9,562 nucleotides of DNA from Acidobacteriaceae bacterium (GCA_030040395.1 JASHTU010000189.1:1-9562), one strand, 5' to 3'; counted from the stretch's first letter, positions 1-6,497 are shown. Numbers and translations: made by a program. The notes: generated by a model not told the origin, from the sequence alone.

Positions 1-595
1 GCGCCTTGGGCGCGAAGCGATTCAGCCCCGCGGCGACCACCAGCACAGAAATGGAAACGAGCAGTGTGGGCAGATGGACGGAAGGCAATCCGCGACAGAC
101 TTCGATAAACTGCATGACCGTTCTGCGCGAGTGAACCTGGAGGCCGATGGTTTCTCCGAGGACGGCGATTCCCACTTGAAAGCCCACTCCCGTCAAAAAC
201 CCGACCAGCACCGTCTGGGACAGGAAGTCGGCGACAAAACCCAGTTTGAAGAGGCGTCCCAGCAACAGGAATCCCGCCGTCAGCAGCGCCACCCAGCCAG
301 CCAATACGACATACTTTGCGCTTGCCGCCGGGGCCATGCCAGCGAGGCCGCCGGCAAGAATCGCCGCCGTGGCCGAATCGGCCGAAACCACGAGATACCG
401 GGATGAGCCCGCGACGGCAAAGGCGGAGAGCGGCGCGAGCAGCGTGTAGAGGCCGGTGACCACGGGCATTCCCGCGATCCGCGTATAACCCAGGACCTGG
501 GGAATGTTCATGGCCGTCAGCACAATCCCGGCGCGGACGTCGCGTAGAGCGCTGGCTCGCCGGAACGGTCGCATGCCCTCAAAGAGTGTTGGCAA
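1..595 (-). CDS. SulP-family anion permease, N-terminal part (partial)
   Basis: Translation of the minus strand gives about 198 residues that run off the left edge. They are rich in hydrophobic membrane segments and match the SulP (SLC26-like) transporter start: a short cytoplasmic lead (RASALRDVRAG), then MNIPQVLGYTRIAGMP and GLYTLLAPLSAFAVAGSSRYLVV, which correspond to the family's conserved 'iPq..aYA..AGlPp..GLY' and 'GsSr.l.v' stretches. Further membrane segments follow, including one with FLTGVGFQVGI. The family moves sulfate, bicarbonate or other inorganic anions across the inner membrane; the substrate cannot be read from this part, and the C-terminal STAS domain lies outside the window. 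I chose the TTG at 595 because GGAGGA at 609-604 sits 8 bases upstream; the in-frame ATG at 574 has no such site and would drop seven residues. Divergent from the toxin-antitoxin operon, with no functional link visible. Confidence 0.85.
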   Translation of the reverse strand, partial: MPTLFEGMRPFRRASALRDVRAGIVLTAMNIPQVLGYTRIAGMPVVTGLYTLLAPLSAFAVAGSSRYLVVSADSATAAILAGGLAGMAPAASAKYVVLAGWVALLTAGFLLLGRLFKLGFVADFLSQTVLVGFLTGVGFQVGIAVLGETIGLQVHSRRTVMQFIEVCRGLPSVHLPTLLVSISVLVVAAGLNRFAPKA

Positions 596-603
596 GGCGG
601 AAA

Positions 604-609
604 TCCTCC
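604..609 (-). promoter_or_regulatory. Ribosome binding site deciding a TTG start
   Basis: On the minus strand this reads GGAGGA, 8 bases upstream of the TTG at 595. It is the reason for preferring the TTG over the ATG at 574 for the SulP permease. Confidence 0.7.
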
Positions 610-873
610 GCAAAAAGATCTTTATTTCATAGGCACAGCCCCAGCGTAGCTTATTTGTGTGAGTGGTAAAGCCGGGACCCGCGGGCGAATGTGTCAATGG
701 GAAGATAGCCGGCGGTCAGCGTGGGGTTTTCAGCCCCAAATGGCGTGCGCAGCATGGAGCGGCTGCAGGGCGTAAGGAGAGAACCTGAACTTGGAGCCGG
801 TTATTCACTTTGGGGCGGGGAGCGACGGGCTCCTGCTTGCCTGCATCGACCGGGGCTTGCAACGATTTTGGTC
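610..873. other. Divergent spacer, no gene seen
   Basis: Spacer between the divergent SulP gene and the toxin-antitoxin promoter. A reading frame continues upstream of the antitoxin to a TTG at 791, preceded by AAGGAGAG, but it would cross the antitoxin promoter and its residues resemble nothing, so I do not annotate it. A weak 5-bp hairpin (TGGGG at 722-726 with CCCCA at 734-738) has no T-run after it. No clear minus-strand promoter for the permease was recognised. Confidence 0.5.
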
Positions 874-901
874 TTTACAATCCAAAACAGGAGTATATAA
901 T
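874..901 (+). promoter_or_regulatory. Sigma-70-like promoter of the toxin-antitoxin operon
   Basis: TTTACA at 874-879 and a perfect TATAAT at 896-901 are separated by 16 bases, close to the ideal 17. Transcription would start near 907-909, leaving only about 15 bases before the antitoxin ATG at 923. The -10 box overlaps the left arm of the inverted repeat at 899-918, so a protein bound there would block RNA polymerase. Confidence 0.7.
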
Positions 902-918
902 CTCCTTATTGGGAGATT
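899..918. promoter_or_regulatory. Inverted repeat, candidate autoregulatory operator
   Basis: AATCTCC (899-905) and GGAGATT (912-918) are perfect inverted arms around a 6-base centre. The left arm overlaps the -10 box and the right arm contains the antitoxin's Shine-Dalgarno GGGAG (911-915). A further GGAG at 890-893 pairs with CTCC at 902-905, so three half-sites alternate about 11 bases apart. Xre-type antitoxins commonly repress their own promoter through their helix-turn-helix domain, so this is the natural operator. If it folds as RNA instead, it would hide the ribosome binding site. Which of the two applies is inference. Confidence 0.6.
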
Positions 919-922
919 GGTT

Positions 923-1363
923 ATGGCAACCGTTCTCAGCTACCCAGAAACCCGGTATACCCCGGAACCACTTGTCGATTTCAATTCGGCCGAGGAGCGT
1001 AAGCGCCTCAGCGGATCTGCCCTCACCGGATTCCTGAAGATGATGGAGATTTGGAAGGTGCGTGATGAGGATGCCAGGATGCTGCTGGGCGGTATCTCGA
1101 ATGGGCCGTTCTACGAGATGAAGAAGAATCCGAAGAGTAAGGTTCTGGACGTGGACCGGATGTTCCGCATCTCGTACCTTCTGGGGATTTTCAAGGCAAT
1201 TAACATTTTGCACGGCCAGGAGCTTGCCGATGAATGGGTGCAGCTTCCGAACAGCAATTCCATGTTCGGTGGGAAGACTCCTTTGCGATACATGATCGAC
1301 GGAGGCTTGCCGGCATTGCAGAATGTCCGCCGCCTGTTGGACGCCCGACGTGGAGGAGTGTAG
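923..1363 (+). CDS. Xre/MbcA/ParS-type antitoxin (DUF2384) of a RES-Xre module
   Basis: 146-residue antitoxin, first gene of a two-gene toxin-antitoxin operon. Residues about 30-70 (LTGFLKMMEIW...LLGGISNGPFYEMKKN) form the Xre-like helix-turn-helix region. Residues about 75-146 carry the DUF2384/MbcA-ParS-Xre C-terminal signature: an I-x-x-L-LGIFKAINILHG helix, then W105, PN at 109-110, F115-G and TPL..M..GG (119-128). In this family the C-terminal part binds the RES toxin and closes its active site, while the N-terminal part binds DNA. I chose ATG 923 because GGGAG lies 7 bases upstream and a strong promoter sits just before it; an in-frame TTG at 791 would start 5' of that promoter. The toxin gene overlaps or abuts the 3' end, and the sequence just before the stop (GGAGGAG at 1352-1358) probably serves the toxin's translation. 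The order antitoxin-toxin is the usual one. Confidence 0.87.
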   Translation: MATVLSYPETRYTPEPLVDFNSAEERKRLSGSALTGFLKMMEIWKVRDEDARMLLGGISNGPFYEMKKNPKSKVLDVDRMFRISYLLGIFKAINILHGQELADEWVQLPNSNSMFGGKTPLRYMIDGGLPALQNVRRLLDARRGGV

Positions 1364-2105
1364 GCTGGCGCCAAGGATCAATTTCGAAAATCAACCAAGC
1401 GGCAGGGCAAATGCTCTCCCGCTTCTTTCTGCGATCGCATTCAAGGACACACGCCGACTCATTCAGTCCAAGTACAGTCCAAGAGAAGAGAGCGTGCTTA
1501 CCCGGCTGGCTCCCGATGTAGACGTCCTCAGAGATCTTTTTCAGACAGAAAACCGGACCAACGAACGGCTGGAAGCTGAACTTGGCTTGCTTCCTGGAAT
1601 CGGCCCACAAGAGCTGGTGGTAAACGTTCCGTATGCGAGCGTCATCAACGCAGCATTTACTCACGCCCACCCGGCCGGAACACGGTTCAGCGGCCCGTTT
1701 CGCGGCGCCTGGTACGCTGCGAAGAGCATTCAGACGGCCCAAGCGGAAGTCATATACCACGCGACCGTCTCGCTCGCAGAGGTTGGAAAGTTCAAGGATG
1801 AGATAACCTGCGACGAATACCTCGCCGATTTTATAGGTCAGTTTCACGACTTACGGACCAGCCAGAAATTCGCTGCGGCGCTCGATCCGGCCAGTTACAA
1901 GGTCTCTCAAACTCTGGGTCAAACTCTCTTCCTAGTTGGATCTCTCGGGCTGGTTTATCCGAGCGTGCGCCATATTGGAGGGGTTTGTCTTGTCTGCTTC
2001 CGGCCGGCGCTCGTGGCCCACGTTCGCAAAGGGCGGACATTTCGGTTCCGCTGGACCGGCACACCCAATCCGTCTATCGAGCCGGTGAGCGGTTCTCTGA
2101 AGTAG
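1350..2105 (+). CDS. RES-domain toxin, NAD+-degrading
   Basis: About 251 residues, typical of the long RES toxins. RES toxins of characterised RES-Xre and MbcT-MbcA pairs destroy cellular NAD+ by phosphorolysis or hydrolysis, halting growth. Numbered from GTG 1350, the conserved polar positions are visible: R112 in RFSGP, Y122 in GAWYAA, E133 in TAQAEVIYH and S205 in GLVYPSVR; the core is followed by GGVCLVCFRPAL. The N-terminal stretch APRINFENQPSGRA...FKDTRRLIQSKYS resembles the helical extension of the longer family members. The start is uncertain. ATG 1323 lies inside the antitoxin gene with no close ribosome site. GTG 1350 is the nearest conventional start to the conserved N-terminus but also lacks one. 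CTG 1365 is the only candidate with a strong site (GGAGGAG 1352-1358, 6 bases away). No residue loss is seen, so the toxin looks intact. The next gene is convergent, so this ends the operon. Confidence 0.88.
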   Translation: MEECRLAPRINFENQPSGRANALPLLSAIAFKDTRRLIQSKYSPREESVLTRLAPDVDVLRDLFQTENRTNERLEAELGLLPGIGPQELVVNVPYASVINAAFTHAHPAGTRFSGPFRGAWYAAKSIQTAQAEVIYHATVSLAEVGKFKDEITCDEYLADFIGQFHDLRTSQKFAAALDPASYKVSQTLGQTLFLVGSLGLVYPSVRHIGGVCLVCFRPALVAHVRKGRTFRFRWTGTPNPSIEPVSGSLK

Positions 2106-2221
2106 CCGCTCACCACACTCCGGTCTTGACCGGCGACACGAGGCGCGGAGCCGGCAACTTGGAGGCCATTTCCGGACTGCGGGCGGGGATGCGAAGAACC
2201 ACCATGAACCCTTCCGCCGCT

Positions 2222-3421
2222 TTACTGCTGCGGCAATGGCCCTAACCGCATCGTCCTTCCGGTGCGCGCCGATTCCCGCGCCGCATCCAAAATCTGCATC
2301 ACCGTCACGTTCGTGTCCAGCGCGCTCAAGTCGCCCTTGTCCTCCACTTTCCCCGCAAGCACGGCAGCCAGGTAGTTCAACGAGTCGTTCTCCGGCGGGC
2401 TCAGCGGCGGAGGCGTCACCACTTGCTCCTGCGCATCGTTCTGGTGGCGCACGCGCACCTGCCCGGCGCCCACCGTGATGGCGTAGCCGGTAGCGCCGTA
2501 GACTTCCATATCCTTGCGGCCGAAGGGCCAGTTCCATGAGGCCTGGATCACCGCTTGCGCGCCTGGATAGGCGAGTAGGATGGTGGCGTCGTCGTCCACG
2601 TGAGGATAAACTGCAGGCTTGTCGTGATTCACCACCGCGGTGACGGTCAGCGGAGCCTGCCCACGCATCAGCCAGGTCATCAGGTCCACGCCGTAGCAAC
2701 CGAAATCGTAGAGAGCGCCGGCGCCGTTCTGGGCCGGATCAGTGAGCCAGCGCAGAAATTCCGGCGGCACACCAATCTCTTTCGGTCCCTGGTGGCCGTC
2801 CTCCACGACCACCCGCCGGATGGCCCCCAGCCGCCCGCTCGCGAGCTCGTCGTAGGCAAAGCGGTTGCTGGCGTACCACGTGGTCTCATAGTTCACCAGC
2901 ACATGGATGTGGCGTTCGCGCGCCAGGTTGCGGATCGCCAGCGCATCCGCGAACGATATGGTCAGCGGCTTCTCCACCATCACGGAAATCCCGTGCGCGG
3001 CTGCCGTTTCGATTGCCTTGCGGTGGTCGGCAATCGAGGTGTACACCAGCAGGGCCTGCGGATGACGCGCCTCGATCATCGCGTCTGCATTGGTGAAAAA
3101 CAGGCTCTCGGGCAGCCCGTACTTCTGCGCATACTTCGTCTCCAGGGCGCGATCCGGCTCCGCGATGCCCACCAATTCCACGCCGTGGTGATTGGGCAAC
3201 GCGTTCAGGAAACCTTCCACATGTCCATGCACCAGGCCCACGATGGCCACGGGCAAAGGCGCCGGCGCCTGGGCCTCTATCCCGCCCGGCAAAAAAGCCA
3301 GCCAAGCCGCCAGGGCTACGCTGGAGGCTGCAAAAGCAATTGGCGCCGCCGGCCGCAAGCCGCGCAACCGTGATCCCGGTTTGCGGGCGGCGCTCCGTAT
3401 GCAAAGATTTCTGAGATTCAT
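2222..3421 (-). CDS. Exported Gfo/Idh/MocA-family NAD(P)-dependent oxidoreductase
   Basis: 399 residues. Residues 1-52 look like an export signal: a basic, Arg-rich lead, a hydrophobic core about 24-44 (APIAFAASSVALAAWLAFL) and an AxA-type end (EAQA, 49-52). I see no twin-arginine motif. The Rossmann part begins at about 57 (LPVAIVGLVHGHVEGFL); the usual GxGxxG is replaced by the GLVHGH variant. The family's EKP motif is present (VMVEKP, 147-152). In the C-terminal domain the DxGxH signature is D239-F-G-C-Y243, with Tyr instead of His, as also occurs in glucose-fructose-oxidoreductase-like members. The family oxidises or reduces sugars or sugar-like alcohols; the substrate is not readable here. 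An exported member must either carry tightly bound cofactor through the Tat route or have another role, which is unresolved. It is transcribed alone, convergent with the toxin. No strong Shine-Dalgarno precedes ATG 3421. Confidence 0.85.
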   Translation of the reverse strand: MNLRNLCIRSAARKPGSRLRGLRPAAPIAFAASSVALAAWLAFLPGGIEAQAPAPLPVAIVGLVHGHVEGFLNALPNHHGVELVGIAEPDRALETKYAQKYGLPESLFFTNADAMIEARHPQALLVYTSIADHRKAIETAAAHGISVMVEKPLTISFADALAIRNLARERHIHVLVNYETTWYASNRFAYDELASGRLGAIRRVVVEDGHQGPKEIGVPPEFLRWLTDPAQNGAGALYDFGCYGVDLMTWLMRGQAPLTVTAVVNHDKPAVYPHVDDDATILLAYPGAQAVIQASWNWPFGRKDMEVYGATGYAITVGAGQVRVRHQNDAQEQVVTPPPLSPPENDSLNYLAAVLAGKVEDKGDLSALDTNVTVMQILDAARESARTGRTMRLGPLPQQ

Positions 3422-3600
3422 CTTGTGTCCGATTCTACCCTTCCAGATCCATCTGGCGATTCCCCGGTTCCCTTGAGCGCCGGTGATGCGCCCGATTGTT
3501 TTCTATCAGGTCACGATCTGGAGACGCAGGCCGGTCCGTGACGGCCTTCTTTTGATCTGCCGATCCTGCGCGCGCCGGCGCCTCCAGTCCGCGCAACGGA

Positions 3601-3637
3601 TATTACGCTATTTAGCATAACGCTTTTTAGCGTAATA
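3601..3637. repeat. Four-half-site repeat unit 1
   Basis: Contains four half-sites of the type TTACGCTA in alternating orientation, starting at 3603 (+), 3613 (-), 3618 (+) and 3628 (-), that is offsets 0, 10, 15 and 25. The outer arms TATTACGCTA (3601-3610) and TAGCGTAATA (3628-3637) form a perfect 10-bp inverted repeat. Same architecture as the units at 3712 and 3758. Confidence 0.8.
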
Positions 3638-3667
3638 CGATTCGCCGGGTTTCCCGGGACTTTCTCG

Positions 3668-3677
3668 CCCCCCCCCC
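3668..3677. repeat. Ten-base poly-C tract
   Basis: An uninterrupted run of ten C between repeat units 1 and 2. Such tracts slip during replication and could vary the spacing between units, but they are also prone to sequencing error. Confidence 0.8.
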
Positions 3678-3711
3678 GGAAGGCGCGCCTGCCGTTTTTC
3701 CCGCCGGCCTC

Positions 3712-3746
3712 TATTATGCTATTAAGCGTAACGCCTTCTGACGTAA
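3712..3746. repeat. Four-half-site repeat unit 2
   Basis: Half-sites start at 3714 (TTATGCTA), 3724 (AAGCGTAA), 3729 (TAACGCC) and 3739 (TGACGTAA), with the same 0/10/15/25 offsets and orientations as unit 1. By eye it matches unit 1 at roughly 30 of 38 aligned bases. It begins 111 bases after unit 1. Confidence 0.75.
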
Positions 3747-3757
3747 TCCTCTTGATT

Positions 3758-3793
3758 GATTATGCTATTTAGCGTTACGCTTATGGGCGTATG
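3758..3793. repeat. Four-half-site repeat unit 3, overlapping a start codon
   Basis: Half-sites start at 3760 (TTATGCTA), 3770 (TAGCGTTA), 3775 (TTACGCT) and 3785 (GGGCGTAT, the most degenerate), again with 0/10/15/25 offsets. It begins 46 bases after unit 2. Its last half-site runs into the ATG (3791-3793) of the ATPase gene, so anything bound here would cover the translation start region and probably the promoter. Confidence 0.75.
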
Positions 3794-4936
3794 AGCGTAT
3801 TTCCGGAAAACCCCTTCGTCTTTGGCGAAATCGTCGACGACGCCAATTTCGTCAACCGCGCCGACGAGCTCAACCAGCTGGTCCGCGATCTGGCCGACGG
3901 GCAAAAGGTCTTCCTGCTGTCTCCGCGGCGCTTCGGCAAGAGCTCCCTGGTCTCCGTGGCCCTGCTCAAGCTGCAAAAGCGCCACATCCGCACCGTCAGC
4001 CTTACCGTCAGCAGCTACTCCAGCTACGCGCAATTCCTCGAGAAATTCGCTGAAAAAGCGCTGCGCGCCGCCGGCCCCTGGGAGCGCGTCAAAAATTGGG
4101 CTACGCGCTTTGCCCGCCAGGTGAAACCCGAGCTCAACTACAACATGAACACCGGCGAAGTCAGCGTTTCCCTGGGCCGGGGATCGACTTACGATCCCGG
4201 CCCGGTCGCCCCCGATGTTTTCGCGCTCCCTGGCGAACTGGCCCGCAACGCGGGTTTCCGCATGGCGATCTGCCTCGACGAATTCCAGCAGATTGCTCAA
4301 TTCAACGGCGGCTCTGTGGAAAATGTCTTGCGCAATCAGGTTCAGCAGCAGCGGGAGGTGGGTTACGTCTTCGCCGGTTCCCAGCCGTCATTGATGCAGG
4401 AGATGCTTTCCTCCCGCAGGCCGTTCCATAAAGCCGGTCCGCAGATGTTTCTCGATAAAATCGCCGCCGCCGACTGGAAGGAGTTCATCGCCCGCCAATT
4501 TCGCAAACGCGGCAGAACGCTCGACGACGCGGCGATGGAAACCATGCTCGCAGCCGCCGACCTCATTCCCTACGACGTGCAGCGGATCGCGCACGAACTC
4601 TGGGACCACGCGGAGCTCAAAGATAAGCGCCGGCTTGATCGATCCGACGTGCATTCGGTCGTCGCCGCGCTGGTCACAAGCCAATCCGCTTACTACGAAC
4701 TTCTCTGGGAGCACCTTTCCGCCCGCCAGCGCGCGGCCCTTCAGGCTCTTGCCAGTCGCGGCCCTTCGGAAATTTATGCGCAACATGTGCGCGACCAATT
4801 CCGCCTCGGCCCCGCATCCACCGTGCAAAAGGCCCTACAATCCCTCGATTCCAGAGACATTCTCGATCGCTATAAAGGTAATTACTTCTTCCTCGACCCG
4901 CTCTTTCCTCACTGGATCAGAAAACGTGGAGCATGA
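3791..4936 (+). CDS. Archaeal-type P-loop ATPase with C-terminal winged-helix-like tail
   Basis: 381 residues of the ATPase_2 ('archaeal ATPase') group within the STAND/AAA-like P-loop NTPases. The N-terminus ENPFVFGEIVDDANFVNRADEL is the family's typical opening (F/Y..R..EL). Walker A is LLSPRRFGKSSLV (S44-S52, K50), the PRRxGK variant. Walker B is MAICLDEFQQI (D163-E164), and VFAGSQPSLMQEML (194-206) is the sensor-1-like strand. A helical lid region follows to about 290. Residues about 308-381 (LSARQRAALQAL..GPASTVQKALQSLDSRDIL...GNYFFLDPLFPHWIRK) form a winged-helix-like tail ending in the family's 'f.DP.f..Wi' motif. No biochemical role is established for most members; DNA-binding regulator or mobile-element-linked roles are proposed. 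ATG 3791 has no Shine-Dalgarno and lies inside repeat unit 3, and a four-codon ATG-GGC-GTA-TGA (3783-3794) overlaps it out of frame. The gene is intact. Confidence 0.85.
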   Translation: MSVFPENPFVFGEIVDDANFVNRADELNQLVRDLADGQKVFLLSPRRFGKSSLVSVALLKLQKRHIRTVSLTVSSYSSYAQFLEKFAEKALRAAGPWERVKNWATRFARQVKPELNYNMNTGEVSVSLGRGSTYDPGPVAPDVFALPGELARNAGFRMAICLDEFQQIAQFNGGSVENVLRNQVQQQREVGYVFAGSQPSLMQEMLSSRRPFHKAGPQMFLDKIAAADWKEFIARQFRKRGRTLDDAAMETMLAAADLIPYDVQRIAHELWDHAELKDKRRLDRSDVHSVVAALVTSQSAYYELLWEHLSARQRAALQALASRGPSEIYAQHVRDQFRLGPASTVQKALQSLDSRDILDRYKGNYFFLDPLFPHWIRKRGA

Positions 4937-5700
4937 TCCACACCGAGCGGCTTCGTTCTGCCGCGATCCAAGCACCAATCGAATTTGCCTGCACATGTGA
5001 AACAGCCCGCGCTCAGCGCCCATCCCCGATTGACAACAACAGCCCGAGCGTTTACGCGGCAGCACAAGTCATCCACATTCCAGCGGCGATCAGCCAAATG
5101 GCGCTGCAGATCGGGCGCCGAACTCTCCGCGACGCCCGCGTCAAGCACGAATTCCTTGCGGCTATCGCACAGCTTGTCAGGTCCCCCGGCCCTAGCGATT
5201 GCACACAAAGGGGGATCTCAGCCGACCGGCTTCGCTCCGGAAAATATCCGGCCAACGACCCCCCGCCGCTCCATGATTTTAGAAATGAGATCCGTGAAAT
5301 CAGCCGCTTGCCCAAAGCATCCTGGCGCAAACGGCGGAAAACAGGGAGCCGGGCCGAAACTCCCACGGGAAGGGAAAGGTGGGTGTCCCCGTCAGGAGAT
5401 CATCATGAAGTTGACTCCGCCTCTGACGATGTGAAACTCGTCGACCGTCCCACCGATTCCGCCGGCGCGCTCGATGGTGAGCGCCTTTCCTCCGCGGCTT
5501 GCCGCGCGCTCGACCGCATGTTGGGAAAAATAATTCTCGGCTGCTCCCCATCAAGCCCCGAGAATAAACCGGAAACCCAGAGCCCGCGGCCGCGAGCTTG
5601 GACAATGCCGAGATCGCGGCGTCGCCGGAGCCGCGCCATCGATTTTCGCAATCAAGCGCGCCTACTCCAGCCCCTCTCTAAATCTACTTTCAGTTTTTGA
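4933..5700 (+). CDS. Doubtful 255-residue open frame following the ATPase
   Basis: The frame opens at an ATG that overlaps the ATPase stop (ATGA, 4933-4936), an arrangement seen in coupled genes, and stays open for 768 bases. Against it: GGAG (4928-4931) is only one base from the ATG; the product is rich in Arg, Ser and Pro with no recognisable domain, signal or membrane segment; and three other frames, on both strands, are also unusually long here. I think this is more likely antisense or decayed coding sequence than a protein gene, and I list it because a 255-codon frame is long for chance. No function is suggested. Confidence 0.2.
   Translation: MIHTERLRSAAIQAPIEFACTCETARAQRPSPIDNNSPSVYAAAQVIHIPAAISQMALQIGRRTLRDARVKHEFLAAIAQLVRSPGPSDCTQRGISADRLRSGKYPANDPPPLHDFRNEIREISRLPKASWRKRRKTGSRAETPTGRERWVSPSGDHHEVDSASDDVKLVDRPTDSAGALDGERLSSAACRALDRMLGKIILGCSPSSPENKPETQSPRPRAWTMPRSRRRRSRAIDFRNQARLLQPLSKSTFSF
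5392..5550 (-). pseudogene. Possible gene remnant, C-terminal fragment
   Basis: A 52-codon minus-strand stretch between two stops, without a convincing start, reads like real protein: SQHAVERAASRGGKALTIE followed by RAGGIGGTVDEFHIVRGGVN and FMMIS then stop. The glycine spacing and the hydrophobic ending look protein-like, while the upstream part in the same frame is closed by a TGA at 5553-5551. A neighbouring frame (PAAISALSKLAAAG-like residues, about 5550-5620) also looks coding, which would fit a frameshifted relic. I do not recognise the family. Confidence 0.2.
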
Positions 5701-6497
5701 GAATCCCACAAAAGTGGCGCCTGCCTCCCACTTATGGCGCGCCCTCCTGAAGGCAAGATTGAGTGCAACACTCAGGCCGGGTTTTAGATGCCGTCGAATT
5801 TCAATCGCGCGAATAACCATAGTGGAAAGTTGAGGATTACTTCTGCGCATTACCAAAGTCTTCTTGACACCATGGACTCAAGCTCGCATCATAAACCGTG
5901 TCCTTTCAGTCCTGTTTCTTGTGAAGGGAAAATGATTTTTCCCGATCACCCGGTAGGTTCCCCGTTCTCAGAATTTGGCTCCAGTTAAAGGACGGGCTTC
6001 CTCCGGAGGGTTGGTCATTTTTTTTTCAGGCATTGCGGTCTTCATCGGGGATTGTACTCGGCAGTAAGAACGACTTACTATCCGACGGAGCAGTGGAAAG
6101 AAGAAAAGCATTGCCTGTCTGACGTCATGTCACTGCTTCACTTCCGCCGCCCTTTTTGTTGGCCACTTTGAGTGCGCGAGGGTATCTCGTCAGCAAGTCA
6201 ATGTGTCCGCGCTGCCGGGCCTGGGCTCGTACCCGAAGACAATTACGCTGATAGCGTCGGGTTTGGCCCAACTTTCGTCATTCAACGAACCCGCACCGGT
6301 TCCGGACTTCAATGGGAATTCGTAGCGGGCCGATGGAAATTCTGAGTTAGCTTGCAGATCGCGTGCGTCAGTGACGTTGAAGCGCCTAAGAATGCCGCCG
6401 GAAGCCGCAGAAGAAACCATGCAACGCGGTGTGGCCGGCGCCCAATGAATTTCTGAGCGACTGCAAGTCATGTGAAGACTTTTTGCCGAGGAGTTAC
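5701..6497. other. Gene-poor spacer before the first regulator
   Basis: Nearly 800 bases without a convincing gene. Short frames at 5788-5988 (+) and 6190-6507 (-) have no ribosome site and no recognisable product. The stretch holds a perfect 7-bp hairpin at 5926-5943, a nine-T run at 6018-6026 behind a short GC-rich palindrome (CCTCCGGAGG ending at 6009), and ACGCT-GAT-AGCGT at 6245-6257. No -24/-12 promoter with correct spacing was found upstream of the regulator. The sequence may be a decayed gene plus a long leader. Confidence 0.5.
5926..5943. repeat. Perfect 7-bp hairpin
   Basis: GGGAAAA (5926-5932), loop TGAT, TTTTCCC (5937-5943). It could be a weak terminator for minus- or plus-strand transcription or a protein site. 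No T-run follows directly and no gene ends nearby, so no function is assigned. Confidence 0.4.

Noticed and set aside
791..922. 44-codon N-terminal extension of the antitoxin from a TTG
   Set aside because: It would start upstream of a strong promoter (874-901), its residues resemble nothing, and ATG 923 has its own well-spaced ribosome site.
1200..1847. 215-codon minus-strand frame across the toxin-antitoxin genes
   Set aside because: Antisense to clearly recognised antitoxin and toxin genes; no domain in its product.
2120..2133. Hairpin CCGGT-CTTG-ACCGG after the toxin stop as a terminator
   Set aside because: Only a 5-bp stem and no T-run on either strand; too weak to call.
1932..2699. 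255-codon minus-strand frame across the toxin end and oxidoreductase
   Set aside because: Overlaps the real oxidoreductase frame on the same strand; Arg-rich, low-complexity product typical of a shadow frame.
2600..3373. 257-codon plus-strand frame
   Set aside because: Antisense shadow of the oxidoreductase, rich in His, Arg and Gln, no recognisable domain.
3682..3690. GGCGCGCC palindromes in the oxidoreductase-ATPase spacer as operators
   Set aside because: Short GC palindromes are expected by chance in GC-rich DNA; nothing else supports them.
3722..4300. 192-codon minus-strand frame
   Set aside because: Antisense to the ATPase, whose Walker A and B motifs fix the true frame.
5788..5988. 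66-codon plus-strand frame as a small gene
   Set aside because: No ribosome site, Ser/Pro/His-rich product without features.
6243..6259. TTACGCT-GA-TAGCGT as a fourth copy of the ATPase repeat
   Set aside because: Half-site offset is 9 rather than 10, the other two half-sites are missing, and it lies 1.3 kb beyond the ATPase; probably coincidence.
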